Source: Opitutales bacterium (GTDB lineage Bacteria > Verrucomicrobiota > Verrucomicrobiia > Opitutales > T3Sed10-336). Taken from it: DNA of 64,000 nt. The stretch covers positions 1 through 64,000 of the forward strand of contig SLTG01000102.1 of NCBI GenBank assembly GCA_007130045.1. Direction: 5' to 3'. The position numbers and the translations under genes were made by a program. Positions 25,613 through 34,207 of this stretch are shown one piece after another (the stretch's first letter is position 1; each line of letters opens with the position of its first letter). The notes beneath the pieces are model-generated. The model saw only the letters and a list, made by a program, of their open reading frames with translations, was not told the origin of the DNA and searched no databases.

Positions 25613-27013
25613 ATGGCTGAAGCGGTTTATGATGCCTGGCTGAAGACGGTCGCACGAGACCCTCGAAAAAAGCTCCTCGTGGACTCGGCGAATGACAAGG
25701 AGTGGTCGGCGCGAGCGATTCATGAGGCGGTTGAGTCGCTCGATCGTGATCTTCCCGGAGCCGGTTCCTGGGAGCGACGCATCGTTCTGCTTCATCTTTC
25801 GAACTCCGTTGATTGGCTTACCGCCTTCCTGCTCGGACAGAAACGAAACGCGATCGTCGTTCCGGTCGATCCCGACGTCGCGCCGGGCACCCTCCAGTCG
25901 CTTCGTGAACGATTCCCGGTCATCGCAACCCGCACGCCTTCGGGTTTCGAACATGCGCCGGCATCCGAACCCCAAAAGGGACTGAAAAACCGTCCATTCC
26001 GGTTTTCCGCGTGCCTGATCAAGCTGACCTCCGGCGCCACCGGCTCGCCAAGAGCGCTCTTTTTCACGGATGGCGAAATGCTCGCCGACGCGCGCCAGGT
26101 CGCGCGGACCATGGGTTTGCGCGGTGACGACCGAAATCACGCGATCATTCCGTTCGGGCACTCGTACGGTCTGGGTAACCTGGTATTTCCCTTGATCGTC
26201 GACGGCGTGCCGTCGGTGCTGGGCCGGGACATTTTCCCGGCAGGCATCGCCGCTGATTTCGAACGCCGCCAGCCAACGTTTTTCCCCGCAACGCCCGCAA
26301 TCCTGCGGGCGCTCGCCGAAAGCGATGTGCCGTCCGTCTCATTCCGTTCTCTCCGGCGCGTGATCTCGGCGGGCAGCTTCCTCCCGTCCGAGACCGCACG
26401 AGCGTTCAAGGAAAGGTTCCAGCGCGCTCCGCACAACTTCTACGGGTCTTCGGAAACCGGCGGTATCGCCTATGATCGCACCGGAGAAGCCACCCTCAGC
26501 GGCCGAAGCGTCGGCGCGCCACTCGAAGGCGTTCGGGTGATCGCCGGTCCGTCCGGGCGTCTCAAGGCGATCTCTCCCGCCGTTCACACCCGGTACAACC
26601 GCAATCGCACCGACGGTCTCGGCGTCCACACGCTCGCGGACTTCGGCGATATTCTTGAAAACGGCGAGATCCGGCTGACCGGTCGCAAACGCACGATTCT
26701 CAAGATCGGCGGGCGGCGCCTCGATCCGCGCGAGTTGGAGAGCTACTTGCTTTCGCACTCCGATGTCGCTCACGCATTCGTCGATCTTTATTCGGAAGCG
26801 GACGGGAATCCCAGGATCGCCCTGGTTTACGAGGGCCCCGCTTCACCTGAAAGCCTCCGGTCCCGGCTGCGGGAAACGTTTCCCTCCTGGAAGATTCCCA
26901 GAACAATCATACCTCACAAGTTTCCGGTCACCCGCCGCGGAAAAATCCGCCTCGAGGACCTGCGAAGGCTCGTTCAACAATCCGTTCCGGGCGCGGAAAC
27001 CCCGGGAGGATAA
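25613..27013 (+). CDS. AMP-forming acyl-/aryl-activating ligase
   Basis: A 466-residue member of the ANL (adenylate-forming) superfamily. The phosphate-binding motif is KLTSGATGSPRALFF (about residue 145), the AMP/substrate motif FYGSSETGGIAYDR (about 285), then HTLADFGDI and GRKRTILKIGGRRLDPRELE, and a C-terminal lid with a lysine in TRRGKIRLEDL. It lacks carrier or condensation domains. It should activate a carboxylic acid, perhaps as acyl-AMP for transfer to ACP or CoA. It is convergent with, and overlaps by 40 bases, a chorismatase gene whose family makes 3- or 4-hydroxybenzoate, a starter in xanthomonadin/aryl polyene synthesis. This suggests hydroxybenzoate as substrate. Confidence 0.75.
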   Translation: MAEAVYDAWLKTVARDPRKKLLVDSANDKEWSARAIHEAVESLDRDLPGAGSWERRIVLLHLSNSVDWLTAFLLGQKRNAIVVPVDPDVAPGTLQSLRERFPVIATRTPSGFEHAPASEPQKGLKNRPFRFSACLIKLTSGATGSPRALFFTDGEMLADARQVARTMGLRGDDRNHAIIPFGHSYGLGNLVFPLIVDGVPSVLGRDIFPAGIAADFERRQPTFFPATPAILRALAESDVPSVSFRSLRRVISAGSFLPSETARAFKERFQRAPHNFYGSSETGGIAYDRTGEATLSGRSVGAPLEGVRVIAGPSGRLKAISPAVHTRYNRNRTDGLGVHTLADFGDILENGEIRLTGRKRTILKIGGRRLDPRELESYLLSHSDVAHAFVDLYSEADGNPRIALVYEGPASPESLRSRLRETFPSWKIPRTIIPHKFPVTRRGKIRLEDLRRLVQQSVPGAETPGG

Positions 27014-27918
27014 GCGGAAAGCTCAATTTCGATTTCCAGCTCGTTGCGGCAGATGTCGGCCTCGACCCAAACCACAGAGTTCCCCGTACCCGCCAGAATC
27101 CCTCCTGTCAGCTCACGCGCGCGCTCGAGATTCCGGCGGTTCCTCAGATAAACCCGGAAGTGCCGCGACTCGCCGGCTGCAGGACGCCGCAGGTCCTTTC
27201 CGGCACGTTTCATGATCAGATCGAGATTCCCGAGCGTGGTGCGCACCTGGCCGTCGAAGTCGCCGGCGCACACGGTTTCGCTGCCCTTGATGCTCGCCGT
27301 GCCGGAGACCCATACCAACGGCCCGGCGGAGGACTGCACGACGCTGGCACGGGCGAAGCTCGGGCTTCTCGGACCGAAGCGTCGCGGGTAACGCCAAGCG
27401 GGCACCTGTTCCGGATTTTCCAGATGATCGACCGGCGATCGCCCCCCGACAAAGCAGATCATAAGTGATTCGCCGCCGTGCCCCACGGCGCTGGCCGACG
27501 GCAGACGGTCCTCGAACCCGGCCCCGCAGAATTTCTCGAATCCCTGCGCCCTTCCCTGGCAGAACAACCGGTAGTTATCCTCGCCTTCGGAGGAACGCGC
27601 GTTGATCGCCGGCACCCAGTTCCAGATGTGGTAAAGATGGATGCCGTCCGCCACCTCGAGCATCGCGCAGTAGAGATCCTGCGTCGCCTTCGTCATCCCC
27701 TTCGTAACGGAAACCTCGGCCCAGCCCAACATCAAATCGGAGCCGCGACAGAGTTGGAAGACACCGGCCGATTCGCGGACTCCTTCAAAGAAATTCAGGC
27801 GCTCCGCGCCCTTTCCGCCGAGCCAGGGCTGCCGAGGTCGGAGCGCCACAACGCCCGCCGCGTCCAATGGGCTACCCTCGGGAACGTAACAAATCCTATC
27901 TTTGGCCACGGTATTCAT
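26974..27918 (-). CDS. Chorismatase, FkbO/Hyg5/XanB2-like
   Basis: A 314-residue enzyme that hydrolyses chorismate. The C-terminal half has the RidA-like trimer fold: VWVSGTASIKGSETVCAGD, GQVRTTLGNLDLIMKRAG, HFRVYLRNRRNLERA and DICRNELEIEIELSA, matching FkbO, Hyg5 and XanB2. The N-terminal half (LFCQGRAQGFEKF and a GRSPVDHLENP segment) completes the pattern. FkbO-type members make a dihydroxycyclohexadiene carboxylate, Hyg5-type and XanB2 make 3-hydroxybenzoate, and XanB2 also 4-hydroxybenzoate; I cannot separate them from sequence. ATG 27918 is my choice since the family begins close to the RICYVP strand; ATG 27972 in frame is an alternative. The only neighbour with a matching role is the convergent ligase. 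Confidence 0.75.
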   Translation of the reverse strand: MNTVAKDRICYVPEGSPLDAAGVVALRPRQPWLGGKGAERLNFFEGVRESAGVFQLCRGSDLMLGWAEVSVTKGMTKATQDLYCAMLEVADGIHLYHIWNWVPAINARSSEGEDNYRLFCQGRAQGFEKFCGAGFEDRLPSASAVGHGGESLMICFVGGRSPVDHLENPEQVPAWRYPRRFGPRSPSFARASVVQSSAGPLVWVSGTASIKGSETVCAGDFDGQVRTTLGNLDLIMKRAGKDLRRPAAGESRHFRVYLRNRRNLERARELTGGILAGTGNSVVWVEADICRNELEIEIELSAYPPGVSAPGTDC

Positions 27919-28117
27919 TATAAGACCATCCGGACTGTCTCTGAAACGAAAAACGCCCCGCACAGGATTCATTATTTCCGGTGGGCGACACTACGCTGAT
28001 TCTCGAAGATGCATTTGTAAAAAAATTGTGAAAACATAACAATCCATAATTTTGATTTGAATTTCTCCGGAGGCCATGGTTAGCTGACGATAATCCGAAT
28101 TTTTTATTAGACACTTT

Positions 28118-28197
28118 CCTCCGCATAGCGGAGGTTTGGGGTAACTAAGAAAGCAAAGGGCGGGCCGTTTAGGGGTAGGCGGCCCGCCCACTTTTTT
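28118..28197 (+). promoter_or_regulatory. Two-hairpin leader with conserved linker (copy B), before the DUF4914 gene
   Basis: Hairpin 1 pairs CCTCCGC (28118-28124) with GCGGAGG (28128-28134). A linker TTTGGGGTAACTAAGAAAGC follows. Hairpin 2 pairs GGGCGGGCCG (28158-28167) with CGGCCCGCCC (28180-28189) around TTTAGGGGTAGG, and a T run follows at 28192-28197. The linker agrees with copy A at 12898 almost base for base, while both stems carry compensating differences. This copy lies between divergent genes, so only a plus-strand transcript towards the DUF4914 gene (start 28332) can contain it in sense. The remaining parts of 27973-28331 show no gene. Confidence 0.65.
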
Positions 28198-28331
28198 GGA
28201 GGTTTCTTCCCTGCTGAAACATTTGCCTGCGGGAGGCTTTGCCGACACGACGAATCAGGCGCACGTCCGGTTTCAGAAATATACAATTTTTGGTATTGCA
28301 TAGACAAAGCGCGCTTACATAAGTTGCTGCC

Positions 28332-30212
28332 ATGGACAAAAGTAACGCTTGGAAAGTGTTTAACCCGCCGGTTGAAGCGGAAAGAATCCTAAAAAACGCA
28401 CCCTCCGTTACGGTATTCAATACCATAGAGGAACTCATCGACGCCGCCTGCGGCGGGGCCGGATCGGATTCAATGGAAGTGGCATACGACGTTCCCGGCA
28501 AGGGACGGATCGTCGAAGCGACCTCGGTGCGGGTGCGAAACGGCGTCGCCGCGAATTATCCGGACCCTTACATGCGCCGGCGCGACCCCGACTGCATGCT
28601 GATCGCCGACGACAATCCTACCAACAAACCCACCTACAAATCGCGCTTTGGCGTTGAATTCGATCCGATGCGCGACGAAACCTTCGAATGGCTTGAGCAA
28701 CAACCGCTTGCCGTTTTCGGATTCTTCTCCGGCCAGACCTATATGGGGATGGACTCCCTCGTCATCGCGCCCGCCAATGCCGGATTCTTCGCCCTCGGGC
28801 TCGCTCTCCTGCAAGGTATTCAGCCCGTCTCGGAGATTCCGAAGGGGTTCAAACCGAAATCAATCATCTATGTCGCTCCGCCGTTCCGCCACACGCATTT
28901 CGAAGGCAAACAGGTGGTCGTCCACAACCGGCGCAGCAAGATACACGAGCTTTTTTCCTACAATCTCTATCCCGGTCCAAGCGCCAAGAAAGGAATCTAC
29001 GGCGTCCTGATCGGACTGGGCGAAAAGGAAGGCTGGGTGACCGCCCATTGTTCGACCGTCCGCGCGATCACTCCGTACGACAACGAGATCACCATCATGC
29101 ACGAAGGGGCCAGCGGTGGCGGCAAAAGCGAGATGCTCGAACAGGCGCACCGCGAGCCCGACGGACGGTTTATCCTTGGTGACAACCTCGTCACCGGAGA
29201 ACGCCGATACATCGAATTTCCCCGCTCCTGCACCCTCTACCCGGTCACCGACGACATGGCACTCTGCCATCCTTCAATCCAGGGCGACAGCGGGAAAATG
29301 TACGTGACGGACGCCGAGGACGCCTGGTTCGTGCGGGTCAACCATATCGACGAGTACGGAACGGACCTCAACCTCGAGCGACTGACCGCTCATCCCTCGA
29401 AGCCGCTACTCTTCCTGAATATCGACGCCGTCCCGAACAGCCGGGCTCTTATCTGGGAACACATCGAGGACGAACCGGGAACCCCGTGCCCGAATCCCCG
29501 GGTGATCATTCCGCGGGAAATCGTTCCGGATGTCGTTACCGGGAGCGTCGGCGTGGACCTTCGCAGCATCGGCGTACGGACGCCGCCCTGCACGAAGGAA
29601 AAACCGACTTACGGAATTATCGGGGTTTTCCACGTCCTGCCGGCCTCCCTCGCATGGTTATGGCGTCTGGTTGCGCCGCGAGGGCACGCCAATCCGAGCA
29701 TTGTGGACACCGAAGGGATGAGCAGCGAAGGCGTGGGGTCCTATTGGCCGTTCGCCACCGGACGCAAAGTGGACCAGGCGAACCTGCTCCTCAAGCAGTT
29801 TGCCACGTACCACAATACACAATACATCCTGGTGCCAAACCAGAATATCGGCGCCTGGAAAGTCGGGTTCATGCCGCAGTGGATCGCGCGCGAGTACCTT
29901 ACCCGGCGCGGAGGGCGCCCCTTCAAGCCCGAACAGGTCCGCCCCGCCCGCTGCCCGCTCCTCGGCTATTCCATTTACCAACTCGAGGTGGAAGGCCATG
30001 CAGTACCGAGATGGTTTCTGCAGGTCAATACCCAGCCCGAGGTCGGCGATGAAGCCTACGACGCCGGAGCGTCCATCCTGAACGACTTCTTCCGTAAGTG
30101 CCTGTCCGAATTCGTCGACGAGCCGGACTTGGACCCTCTCGGAAAAAAGATCGTCCAGTGCTGTCTCGACGGCGGAAACGTAGCCGATTACGAAGCCCTC
30201 ATCGAGCGATAG
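28332..30212 (+). CDS. DUF4914 family protein with PEPCK/HprK-type P-loop
   Basis: A 626-residue protein. I recall the DUF4914 family for this sequence; it is related in fold to phosphoenolpyruvate carboxykinase. The key motif is MHEGASGGGKSEMLE (P-loop at about 259-266), closer to HprK kinases (GxSGxGKSE) than to GTP-PEPCK (GACGKTN) or ATP-PEPCK. Other conserved segments are FFSGQTYMGMDSLVIAP, YVAPPFRHTHFEGKQVVV and GKVGFMPQWIAREYL-like GAWKVGFMPQWIAREYL. No signal peptide or membrane segment is seen. It may be a nucleotide-dependent kinase or carboxykinase-like enzyme of unknown substrate. It sits alone behind the structured leader. Confidence 0.65.
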   Translation: MDKSNAWKVFNPPVEAERILKNAPSVTVFNTIEELIDAACGGAGSDSMEVAYDVPGKGRIVEATSVRVRNGVAANYPDPYMRRRDPDCMLIADDNPTNKPTYKSRFGVEFDPMRDETFEWLEQQPLAVFGFFSGQTYMGMDSLVIAPANAGFFALGLALLQGIQPVSEIPKGFKPKSIIYVAPPFRHTHFEGKQVVVHNRRSKIHELFSYNLYPGPSAKKGIYGVLIGLGEKEGWVTAHCSTVRAITPYDNEITIMHEGASGGGKSEMLEQAHREPDGRFILGDNLVTGERRYIEFPRSCTLYPVTDDMALCHPSIQGDSGKMYVTDAEDAWFVRVNHIDEYGTDLNLERLTAHPSKPLLFLNIDAVPNSRALIWEHIEDEPGTPCPNPRVIIPREIVPDVVTGSVGVDLRSIGVRTPPCTKEKPTYGIIGVFHVLPASLAWLWRLVAPRGHANPSIVDTEGMSSEGVGSYWPFATGRKVDQANLLLKQFATYHNTQYILVPNQNIGAWKVGFMPQWIAREYLTRRGGRPFKPEQVRPARCPLLGYSIYQLEVEGHAVPRWFLQVNTQPEVGDEAYDAGASILNDFFRKCLSEFVDEPDLDPLGKKIVQCCLDGGNVADYEALIER

Positions 30213-30264
30213 AACCCTCGCGGAAATGCCGGGGGGGAGACCGATTGTGGTTTTTCCTCCCGGT

Positions 30265-31065
30265 TCAATCCACGCGGAAGGTCAGGCTGGGAGTGTAGCT
30301 CTCGCCGTCCGGGGGAGCTTCGAAAGAAGCCAATCGTTCGAACGCCTGGACAATAGAACGGTCGAACTCCTGACTGCCCGACGAGCTGACAACACGCGCG
30401 CCCGTGATCCGGCCCTGAGCGGAAAGGGAAAAGCGCACGGTCGCAGACATTCCCGTGGTCGCTGCGGAAGGTTTGCTCCAGGATCGCTCGATTGCGACTC
30501 GCAGGCGGGCGAAATAGCGCTCCATCTCCCGCTGATCGGTCGCGGAGAGACGGCTGAATTGCTCGATATCGGTCGTCGACGTCACCACCGCCTGCAACTG
30601 CTGCCGGATATTCGAAGTGTCGATCCGCGGCGCCTCGATCGGGGGCGCCGGCTGCGGGCGGGCCTGCTGTTGAGGACGCGCCTGGGGCGTCTGCGGGGTT
30701 CCGTGCTCGGCGCGGAACTGGTTGATTGTCACCCGCTCGTATTGAGGCTCGGGTTCCGGCGCCGGCTGCCGCGGTTCGGGGGGCGGTTCAGGCGCCGGCT
30801 GCGGTCGCTCGCGCGGTTCCGCCGACGGCAGCTCAACTTCCTCCACCTCAAACCGGGGAAGCTCGATCTGCCTGACCTGTCTTGGTTGCGACTCGACAGG
30901 CGAAGGCTGCTGCTGAACTTCGCTCGGCGGATGGTGGAGTTCGAACGGAGGCGAATCCGGCATCTCCTCCCTGGGCGTCACCAAATAACCGGTGAAAAGC
31001 AACGCAAAGAGGACCAAATGCAAGACCACGGCGATTACAAACGCTTTATTCGAACGGTTTTCCAT
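30265..31065 (-). CDS. TonB/TolA-like energy transducer
   Basis: A 266-residue inner-membrane protein. One N-terminal membrane helix (about residues 8-28, FVIAVVLHLVLFALLFTGYL) is followed by a long proline/glutamate/arginine-rich periplasmic spacer (about 35-150), then a globular C-terminal domain (about 185-266) with VRFSLSAQGRITGARVVSSSGSQEFDRSIVQAF, the TonB/TolA C-terminal pattern. It links the ExbB/TolQ-ExbD/TolR motor encoded upstream to the outer membrane. Being third in a TolQ-like, TolR-like, TolA-like order favours a Tol role, but no tolB or pal follows in the window. Confidence 0.8.
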   Translation of the reverse strand: MENRSNKAFVIAVVLHLVLFALLFTGYLVTPREEMPDSPPFELHHPPSEVQQQPSPVESQPRQVRQIELPRFEVEEVELPSAEPRERPQPAPEPPPEPRQPAPEPEPQYERVTINQFRAEHGTPQTPQARPQQQARPQPAPPIEAPRIDTSNIRQQLQAVVTSTTDIEQFSRLSATDQREMERYFARLRVAIERSWSKPSAATTGMSATVRFSLSAQGRITGARVVSSSGSQEFDRSIVQAFERLASFEAPPDGESYTPSLTFRVD

Positions 31066-31085
31066 ATGGCTGAATCACCCGCATT

Positions 31086-31511
31086 CTACTCCAAACCGAC
31101 CTGTGTGTCCAAACTAATTTTATTCAATCCGCTGTCTTTGATGATATTGAGCAGGTCGACAACCTCCTGGTAATTCGCCGTCCCGGCCGCGCGGACGTTG
31201 AGAACGACGTTGTCGTCGGTCGCCCTCAGATTCTCAAGCCGGCTGCGCATTTCCGGCTCATCCACCCTGTCCTCCCCGAACAGGTACAACCCGGGCCCCT
31301 CGACACCGACCGCCTGATAGCGAACATCCGGCTGCACGCCGTCGTCTTCCCGTTCCTCCTCGCGCGGCAGCTCGAGCGGGATCGTCTGCTCCAGAAGCGG
31401 CGTCGTGATCATGAAGATGATCAGCAGCGAAAACGCGAGGTCGATGAGCGGCGTCACGTTCGGCTCGGCCAGGGCGCTCAAGCGCGGATTTCTGCGAAAG
31501 GTTCTCGCCAT
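31086..31511 (-). CDS. ExbD/TolR proton-channel protein
   Basis: A 141-residue protein with one membrane helix (about 18-40) containing NVTPLIDLAFSLLIIFMITTP; the aspartate in this segment is the proton-carrying residue of ExbD and TolR. The periplasmic part follows. It would form the motor with the ExbB/TolQ-like protein encoded 13 bases upstream and energise the TonB/TolA-like protein 20 bases downstream. ExbD and TolR are hard to separate by sequence. Confidence 0.9.
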   Translation of the reverse strand: MARTFRRNPRLSALAEPNVTPLIDLAFSLLIIFMITTPLLEQTIPLELPREEEREDDGVQPDVRYQAVGVEGPGLYLFGEDRVDEPEMRSRLENLRATDDNVVLNVRAAGTANYQEVVDLLNIIKDSGLNKISLDTQVGLE

Positions 31512-31524
31512 GGCAGCCCCGCGG

Positions 31525-32247
31525 TCAGTCTCCCCACTCCTCCTTGCTTTCCATCTCGATCTGGTCGGCCAGGGTGCTGGCGAAGTTCTCCAGCGCCGTA
31601 ATCATATTCTTCGTCTGCGTCAAAAGGATGTTGTAACCGAAAACCGAAGGGATCGCGACAAGGAGGCCGGCGACCGTCGTCAACAACGCCCCGGACACCC
31701 CCGGCGCCAGCATCTGGAGCGTCGCGGTCGAACGGAGCGCCACCGCCCCGAAGGCGTCCATCACCCCCCAGACCGTGCCGAGCAGCCCGAGGAACGGAGC
31801 CCCGGTCACGATACTGGCCAGGAACACCATCCGCGCCTCGTAGTCCGCGCTCTTCCGCGTCACTCCGCGCTGGAGTGCGTTTTCCATGTGGCTGATCTGA
31901 AGCCGCTTCCCGGTTTCGGGATCGCGCGCGTCCGGATTCTCGGCGCGGCGAAAGGCTTCGACCGCCTCGTGAAACAAGACATTATAGGGAATCGTTTGCG
32001 ACTGCGGCTGCTCCTGGTCGAGGATCGACGTTCCACGCATCAACCGGTCCTCAAAAGCGCGGTTAAGGTCGTCCATCCTGCGGAGGTCCATGTACTTTCC
32101 GATCATGATGGTCCAGGCAATGAGGCTGAAAATGATCAGCAACATCACGATCACCTTCCCCGCGGCGTTGGACTGTGCGAAATAATTGAAAACGTTGGGC
32201 GTGCCCGTCTCGGCGAATGTGGGAAGAAGCAGGAGGTGCTCGATCAT
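31525..32247 (-). CDS. ExbB/TolQ proton-channel protein
   Basis: A 240-residue protein with three membrane helices (about 30-50, 150-170 and 185-205). The conserved core is GAPFLGLLGTVWGVMDAF, followed by APGVSGALLTTVAGLLVAIPSVFGYN, with the conserved threonines of the proton path. GLLGTVWGVM is the TolQ-like variant. It is first in a three-gene operon on the minus strand and shares its upstream region (32248-32440) with the divergent PfkB-type kinase gene. Confidence 0.9.
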   Translation of the reverse strand: MIEHLLLLPTFAETGTPNVFNYFAQSNAAGKVIVMLLIIFSLIAWTIMIGKYMDLRRMDDLNRAFEDRLMRGTSILDQEQPQSQTIPYNVLFHEAVEAFRRAENPDARDPETGKRLQISHMENALQRGVTRKSADYEARMVFLASIVTGAPFLGLLGTVWGVMDAFGAVALRSTATLQMLAPGVSGALLTTVAGLLVAIPSVFGYNILLTQTKNMITALENFASTLADQIEMESKEEWGD

Positions 32248-32440
32248 ACAAGTGTTTTCTTGGCGTTATTCATCGCTCGTTCCATGATTCAGTACAGACG
32301 CGCGCGCAGGCGAATACAACGATTTTCCCCTTTTAATATCGACCCGGTTTCGCGCATGCAAGTCGCACGTTGCAGGATAGGAAAACGAATTAGTGTTGAT
32401 GTTTCAATGCGGACTTCTTTTTTTATACTCCTCACACAAA

Positions 32441-33556
32441 ATGAATTTCAAAGCTCACACACTGGAGGAACTTGAAGCGAAGCGGAGCCGATTGTCTTCA
32501 CGACTCGGACTCGCCGGCTTCGACGGTTTCGTCGATCGGATCGTCACGCCCGTCGCAACGCGGTCGGGACCCGGCGGGAACTTCAAGCCGATCCCCACTA
32601 TCTCCGATTTTGCCAGACGCGTCGAGCGGGCGGCCGGCCAAAGCACGAATATCGAACTCTTCGCCCGGGAACAGCGTCTTGGCGGAAACGGACCGATCAT
32701 GGCTCACGCGCTGCTCACGGGAGGAATGAAGGTCCGGTACATCGGCGCGATCGGCGTTCCCGAGGTACACCCTGTGTTCAAGGACCTTGCCCTGAAAACC
32801 GAAGCGTTTTCCCTGGCCAATCCCGGAGCCACCGACGCCCTGGAGTTTAATGACGGCAAGCTCATGCTTAACTCCACCTCGACGCTCGAGGACGTGACCT
32901 ACGACGCGATTATCCGCGTGATCGGGGAAGGAAAATTCTTCGACCTGTTCTCGCGCCTCCACGTCATTTCGCTGGTCAACTGGACAATGATCCCGTCGAT
33001 GACGGACATCTGGAACGCGCTCCTGGACAAGGTCCTCCCCAATCTGCCCTCGCGCGACCAGCGAACGTTTCTCTTCGACCTGGCCGATCCGGAGAAACGC
33101 TCCGACAGCGACCTGAAAAGCGCTCTTCTAACGATCAAGCGGTTTCAATCCCACGGGAAAACCATTCTCGGCTTAAACCTGAAGGAGGCCAAGAGCGTCG
33201 CCCGCGTCCTGGGAATCAGGGAGGAAGAGCCGAACGAAGACGGCCTCAAACGCCTCGCGACCAAAATCCGCCAGGAACTCTCACTCGGAGTCGTCGCCAT
33301 CCATCCGAGAGATTGCGCGGCCTGCGCGACCCGTGAAGACGCCTGGTACGTCCCCGGGCCCTATACCGAAACGCCCGCGACAACGACCGGAGCGGGCGAC
33401 CACTTCAATGCCGGCTTCACCATCGGACAGACCGTCAACATGTCTCCCCTTGCCTCGTTGACAATGGGCGTGTGCTTCTCAGGCTACATGGTGCGCAACT
33501 CGCGCAGCCCGTCCCTGAACGACATCGACTCCTTTCTCCGAAACTGGCAGGATTGA
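32441..33556 (+). CDS. PfkB-family carbohydrate kinase
   Basis: A 371-residue protein. The first motif region is LAGFDGFVDRIVTPV; the substrate region RLGGNGPIMAHALLTGGMKVRYIGAIG follows; the C-terminal ATP and catalytic motif reads TTTGAGDHFNAGFTIGQ, where the usual GAGDxF has histidine then F and the catalytic aspartate is kept. The family phosphorylates sugars or nucleosides; the substrate cannot be told. The frame could begin at 32393, but ATG 32441 fits the family start. It precedes tmk by 18 bases, so it may head a transcript with tmk, holB and the TPR gene. Confidence 0.75.
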   Translation: MNFKAHTLEELEAKRSRLSSRLGLAGFDGFVDRIVTPVATRSGPGGNFKPIPTISDFARRVERAAGQSTNIELFAREQRLGGNGPIMAHALLTGGMKVRYIGAIGVPEVHPVFKDLALKTEAFSLANPGATDALEFNDGKLMLNSTSTLEDVTYDAIIRVIGEGKFFDLFSRLHVISLVNWTMIPSMTDIWNALLDKVLPNLPSRDQRTFLFDLADPEKRSDSDLKSALLTIKRFQSHGKTILGLNLKEAKSVARVLGIREEEPNEDGLKRLATKIRQELSLGVVAIHPRDCAACATREDAWYVPGPYTETPATTTGAGDHFNAGFTIGQTVNMSPLASLTMGVCFSGYMVRNSRSPSLNDIDSFLRNWQD

Positions 33557-33574
33557 CACATATCAAGGCATCCA

Positions 33575-34207
33575 ATGCGAAACGGTGTTTTCATCTCATT
33601 TGAAGGATCGGAAGGCAGCGGCAAATCGACTCAGATCGATCGCCTTTCCTCGCGCCTTGAAAAACTGGGCCATTCGGTCACGGTGACCCGTGAACCCGGC
33701 GGCACCGAGATCGGCGAGGAGATCCGTCACCTCCTCAAGCACAGCTCTTCCGGCAAGGAAATGTGTCCGGAAACCGAATTGCTTCTTTTCGCGGCAAGCC
33801 GCGCGCAATTGGTGCGCCAGATAATCGCCCCGGCATTAGGCGAGGGAAAGGTCGTTTTGTGCGATCGTTTTCTCGACTCGACAACCGTCTATCAAGGCGT
33901 GGCGCGGAAACTTTCGAAGGATCCCGTCACAGTGATCAACAACTTCGCGATCGGAGATCTCATGCCGCACCTCACGGTGGTCCTCGACGTTCCCGCCGAG
34001 GTCGGCCTCGAACGGATCCGCCATCGGGTCAGCGACCTGCCGGACCGGATGGAGAAGGAAAACATCCAGTTCTACAAATCGGTCCGCGAGGGATACCTGG
34101 TACTGGCACGATCTCTCCCGGAACGCTTTGTGCTGCTCGACGGAACCGAAGCGCCGGACACCATCGAACAAAAGATCCTGAATGCCCTCGACGAACGCCT
34201 TCCATGA
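33575..34207 (+). CDS. tmk: Thymidylate kinase
   Basis: A 210-residue kinase that converts dTMP to dTDP. P-loop FISFEGSEGSGKST (about 6-19), TREPGGTEIGEEIR, CDRFLDSTTVYQGVAR (the DR motif binds dTMP) and a lid region DLPDRMEKEN are all present, with normal length. It overlaps holB by 26 bases, a common pairing since the product feeds replication and holB is part of the polymerase clamp loader. Confidence 0.95.
   Translation: MRNGVFISFEGSEGSGKSTQIDRLSSRLEKLGHSVTVTREPGGTEIGEEIRHLLKHSSSGKEMCPETELLLFAASRAQLVRQIIAPALGEGKVVLCDRFLDSTTVYQGVARKLSKDPVTVINNFAIGDLMPHLTVVLDVPAEVGLERIRHRVSDLPDRMEKENIQFYKSVREGYLVLARSLPERFVLLDGTEAPDTIEQKILNALDERLP

Noticed and set aside
28332-30212. Canonical GTP-dependent PEP carboxykinase
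   Set aside because: The diagnostic GACGKTN motif is absent; the P-loop is GASGGGKSE, so I use the DUF4914 family name.
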